Below, piece after piece: positions 24,428 through 24,691 of a DNA stretch of 24,691 nt. The DNA is from Burkholderiaceae bacterium (GTDB lineage: Bacteria > Pseudomonadota > Gammaproteobacteria > Burkholderiales > Burkholderiaceae): the NCBI GenBank assembly GCA_030151165.1, contig JASLEM010000030.1:1-24691 (forward strand), written 5' to 3'. Both the position numbers and the translations under genes were made by a program. The notes beneath the pieces are model-generated. The model was not told where the DNA came from. It searched no databases and saw nothing but the letters and a program-made list of their open reading frames with translations. Each line of letters starts with the position of its first letter. The first letter of the stretch is position 1.

Positions 24428-24691
24428 TCATGCCGACGGGCCCTTGCGCGCCCACAGCTTCGGCACCACCTCGGTGGCCGCGCGGCTCAACTGGTCGCGC
24501 AGCTGCGGGTCTTCGAGCTCGTCCTCGCCGGGATGCTCGTCCGCATCGGCCGCGACATCGAGATCGCCGCCCAGCCACGCGATCGTCGCGAGGCCGGGGC
24601 CGACCTCGGCGTCCTCGAACAGCGGCTTCCACGCCTCGGGCGCGAGGTCGGTCGCGGCGAGGAAGCCGAGGCACCAGTCGGTCGCGTCGGC
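24428..24691 (-). CDS. UPF0149/YecA-like protein, C-terminal part
   Basis: Partial: the last 87 residues, with the start beyond the window edge. The frame reads ADATDWCLGFLAATDLAPEAWKP and onward to ARKGPSA, then TGA. A tryptophan-cysteine-leucine-glycine-phenylalanine motif followed by an acidic helix (EHPGEDELED) is typical of the UPF0149 (YgfB/YecA) family. No SEC-C zinc motif is seen in this part. The overlapping arginine-rich frame at 24408-24674 is a shadow. It lies 33 bases before the SNF2 helicase gene on the same strand, probably in one operon. Confidence 0.6.
   Translation of the reverse strand, partial: ADATDWCLGFLAATDLAPEAWKPLFEDAEVGPGLATIAWLGGDLDVAADADEHPGEDELEDPQLRDQLSRAATEVVPKLWARKGPSA

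Noticed and set aside
24408..24674. - strand arginine-rich 88-codon frame at the right edge
   Set aside because: The neighbouring frame (24428-24691) has a balanced composition and a UPF0149-like motif and runs off the edge, so this frame is its shadow.

Overview
The window is very GC-rich, compactly coded DNA with the gene content and protein types of a betaproteobacterium, most likely Burkholderiales. This rests on the AcnD/PrpF-type methylcitrate cycle, the mmsA / acyl-CoA dehydrogenase / crotonase / mmsB valine cluster, and the protein sequences; it is inference, not a database match. No phage or IS transposase gene is visible.

Region 1 (1-5411, + strand apart from the left edge) is a valine catabolism operon: the 3' part of mmsA, isobutyryl-CoA dehydrogenase, enoyl-CoA hydratase, 3-hydroxyisobutyryl-CoA hydrolase and 3-hydroxyisobutyrate dehydrogenase (mmsB). 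The genes overlap by 4 bases or lie a few to 46 bases apart. The left edge is abnormal. Bases 1-597 hold a second, diverged mmsA segment on the opposite strand, fused head to head with the + strand copy at a GGCGCC palindrome, so neither copy keeps its N-terminal half here.

Region 2 (5412-12993) is a propionate (2-methylcitrate cycle) cluster on the - strand, in transcription order prpC, acnD, prpF and a PEP mutase/isocitrate lyase family lyase. A divergent XRE/ScfR-type regulator (mycobacterial PrpR/RamB-like) reads away on the + strand. The 164-base divergent control region carries six TGCGAA half-sites. The lyase and mmsB converge on a strong hairpin. Valine breakdown yields propionyl-CoA, which this neighbouring cycle would consume.

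Region 3 (13034-15208, - strand) holds a solitary EndoU-like nuclease ORF, a tRNA-Ser(CGA) with its terminator, a DUF1439-like membrane-anchored protein and a four-helix membrane protein.

Region 4 (15390-19956, - strand) holds a 1196-residue KAP-like P-loop NTPase, with a hydrophobic insert between Walker A and Walker B, directly behind a small signal-peptide/two-helix membrane protein. A further small membrane protein lies upstream. This is the best candidate for an undescribed system.

Region 5 (19979-24691, - strand) is a 1471-residue SNF2-type helicase with an unassigned ~1000-residue N-terminal part, preceded by the C-terminal end of a UPF0149/YecA-like protein cut by the window edge. 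No stretch above 300 bases lacks a gene; the 155- and 151-base spacers around the tRNA and the 181-base spacer at 15209-15389 hold nothing else I can identify.
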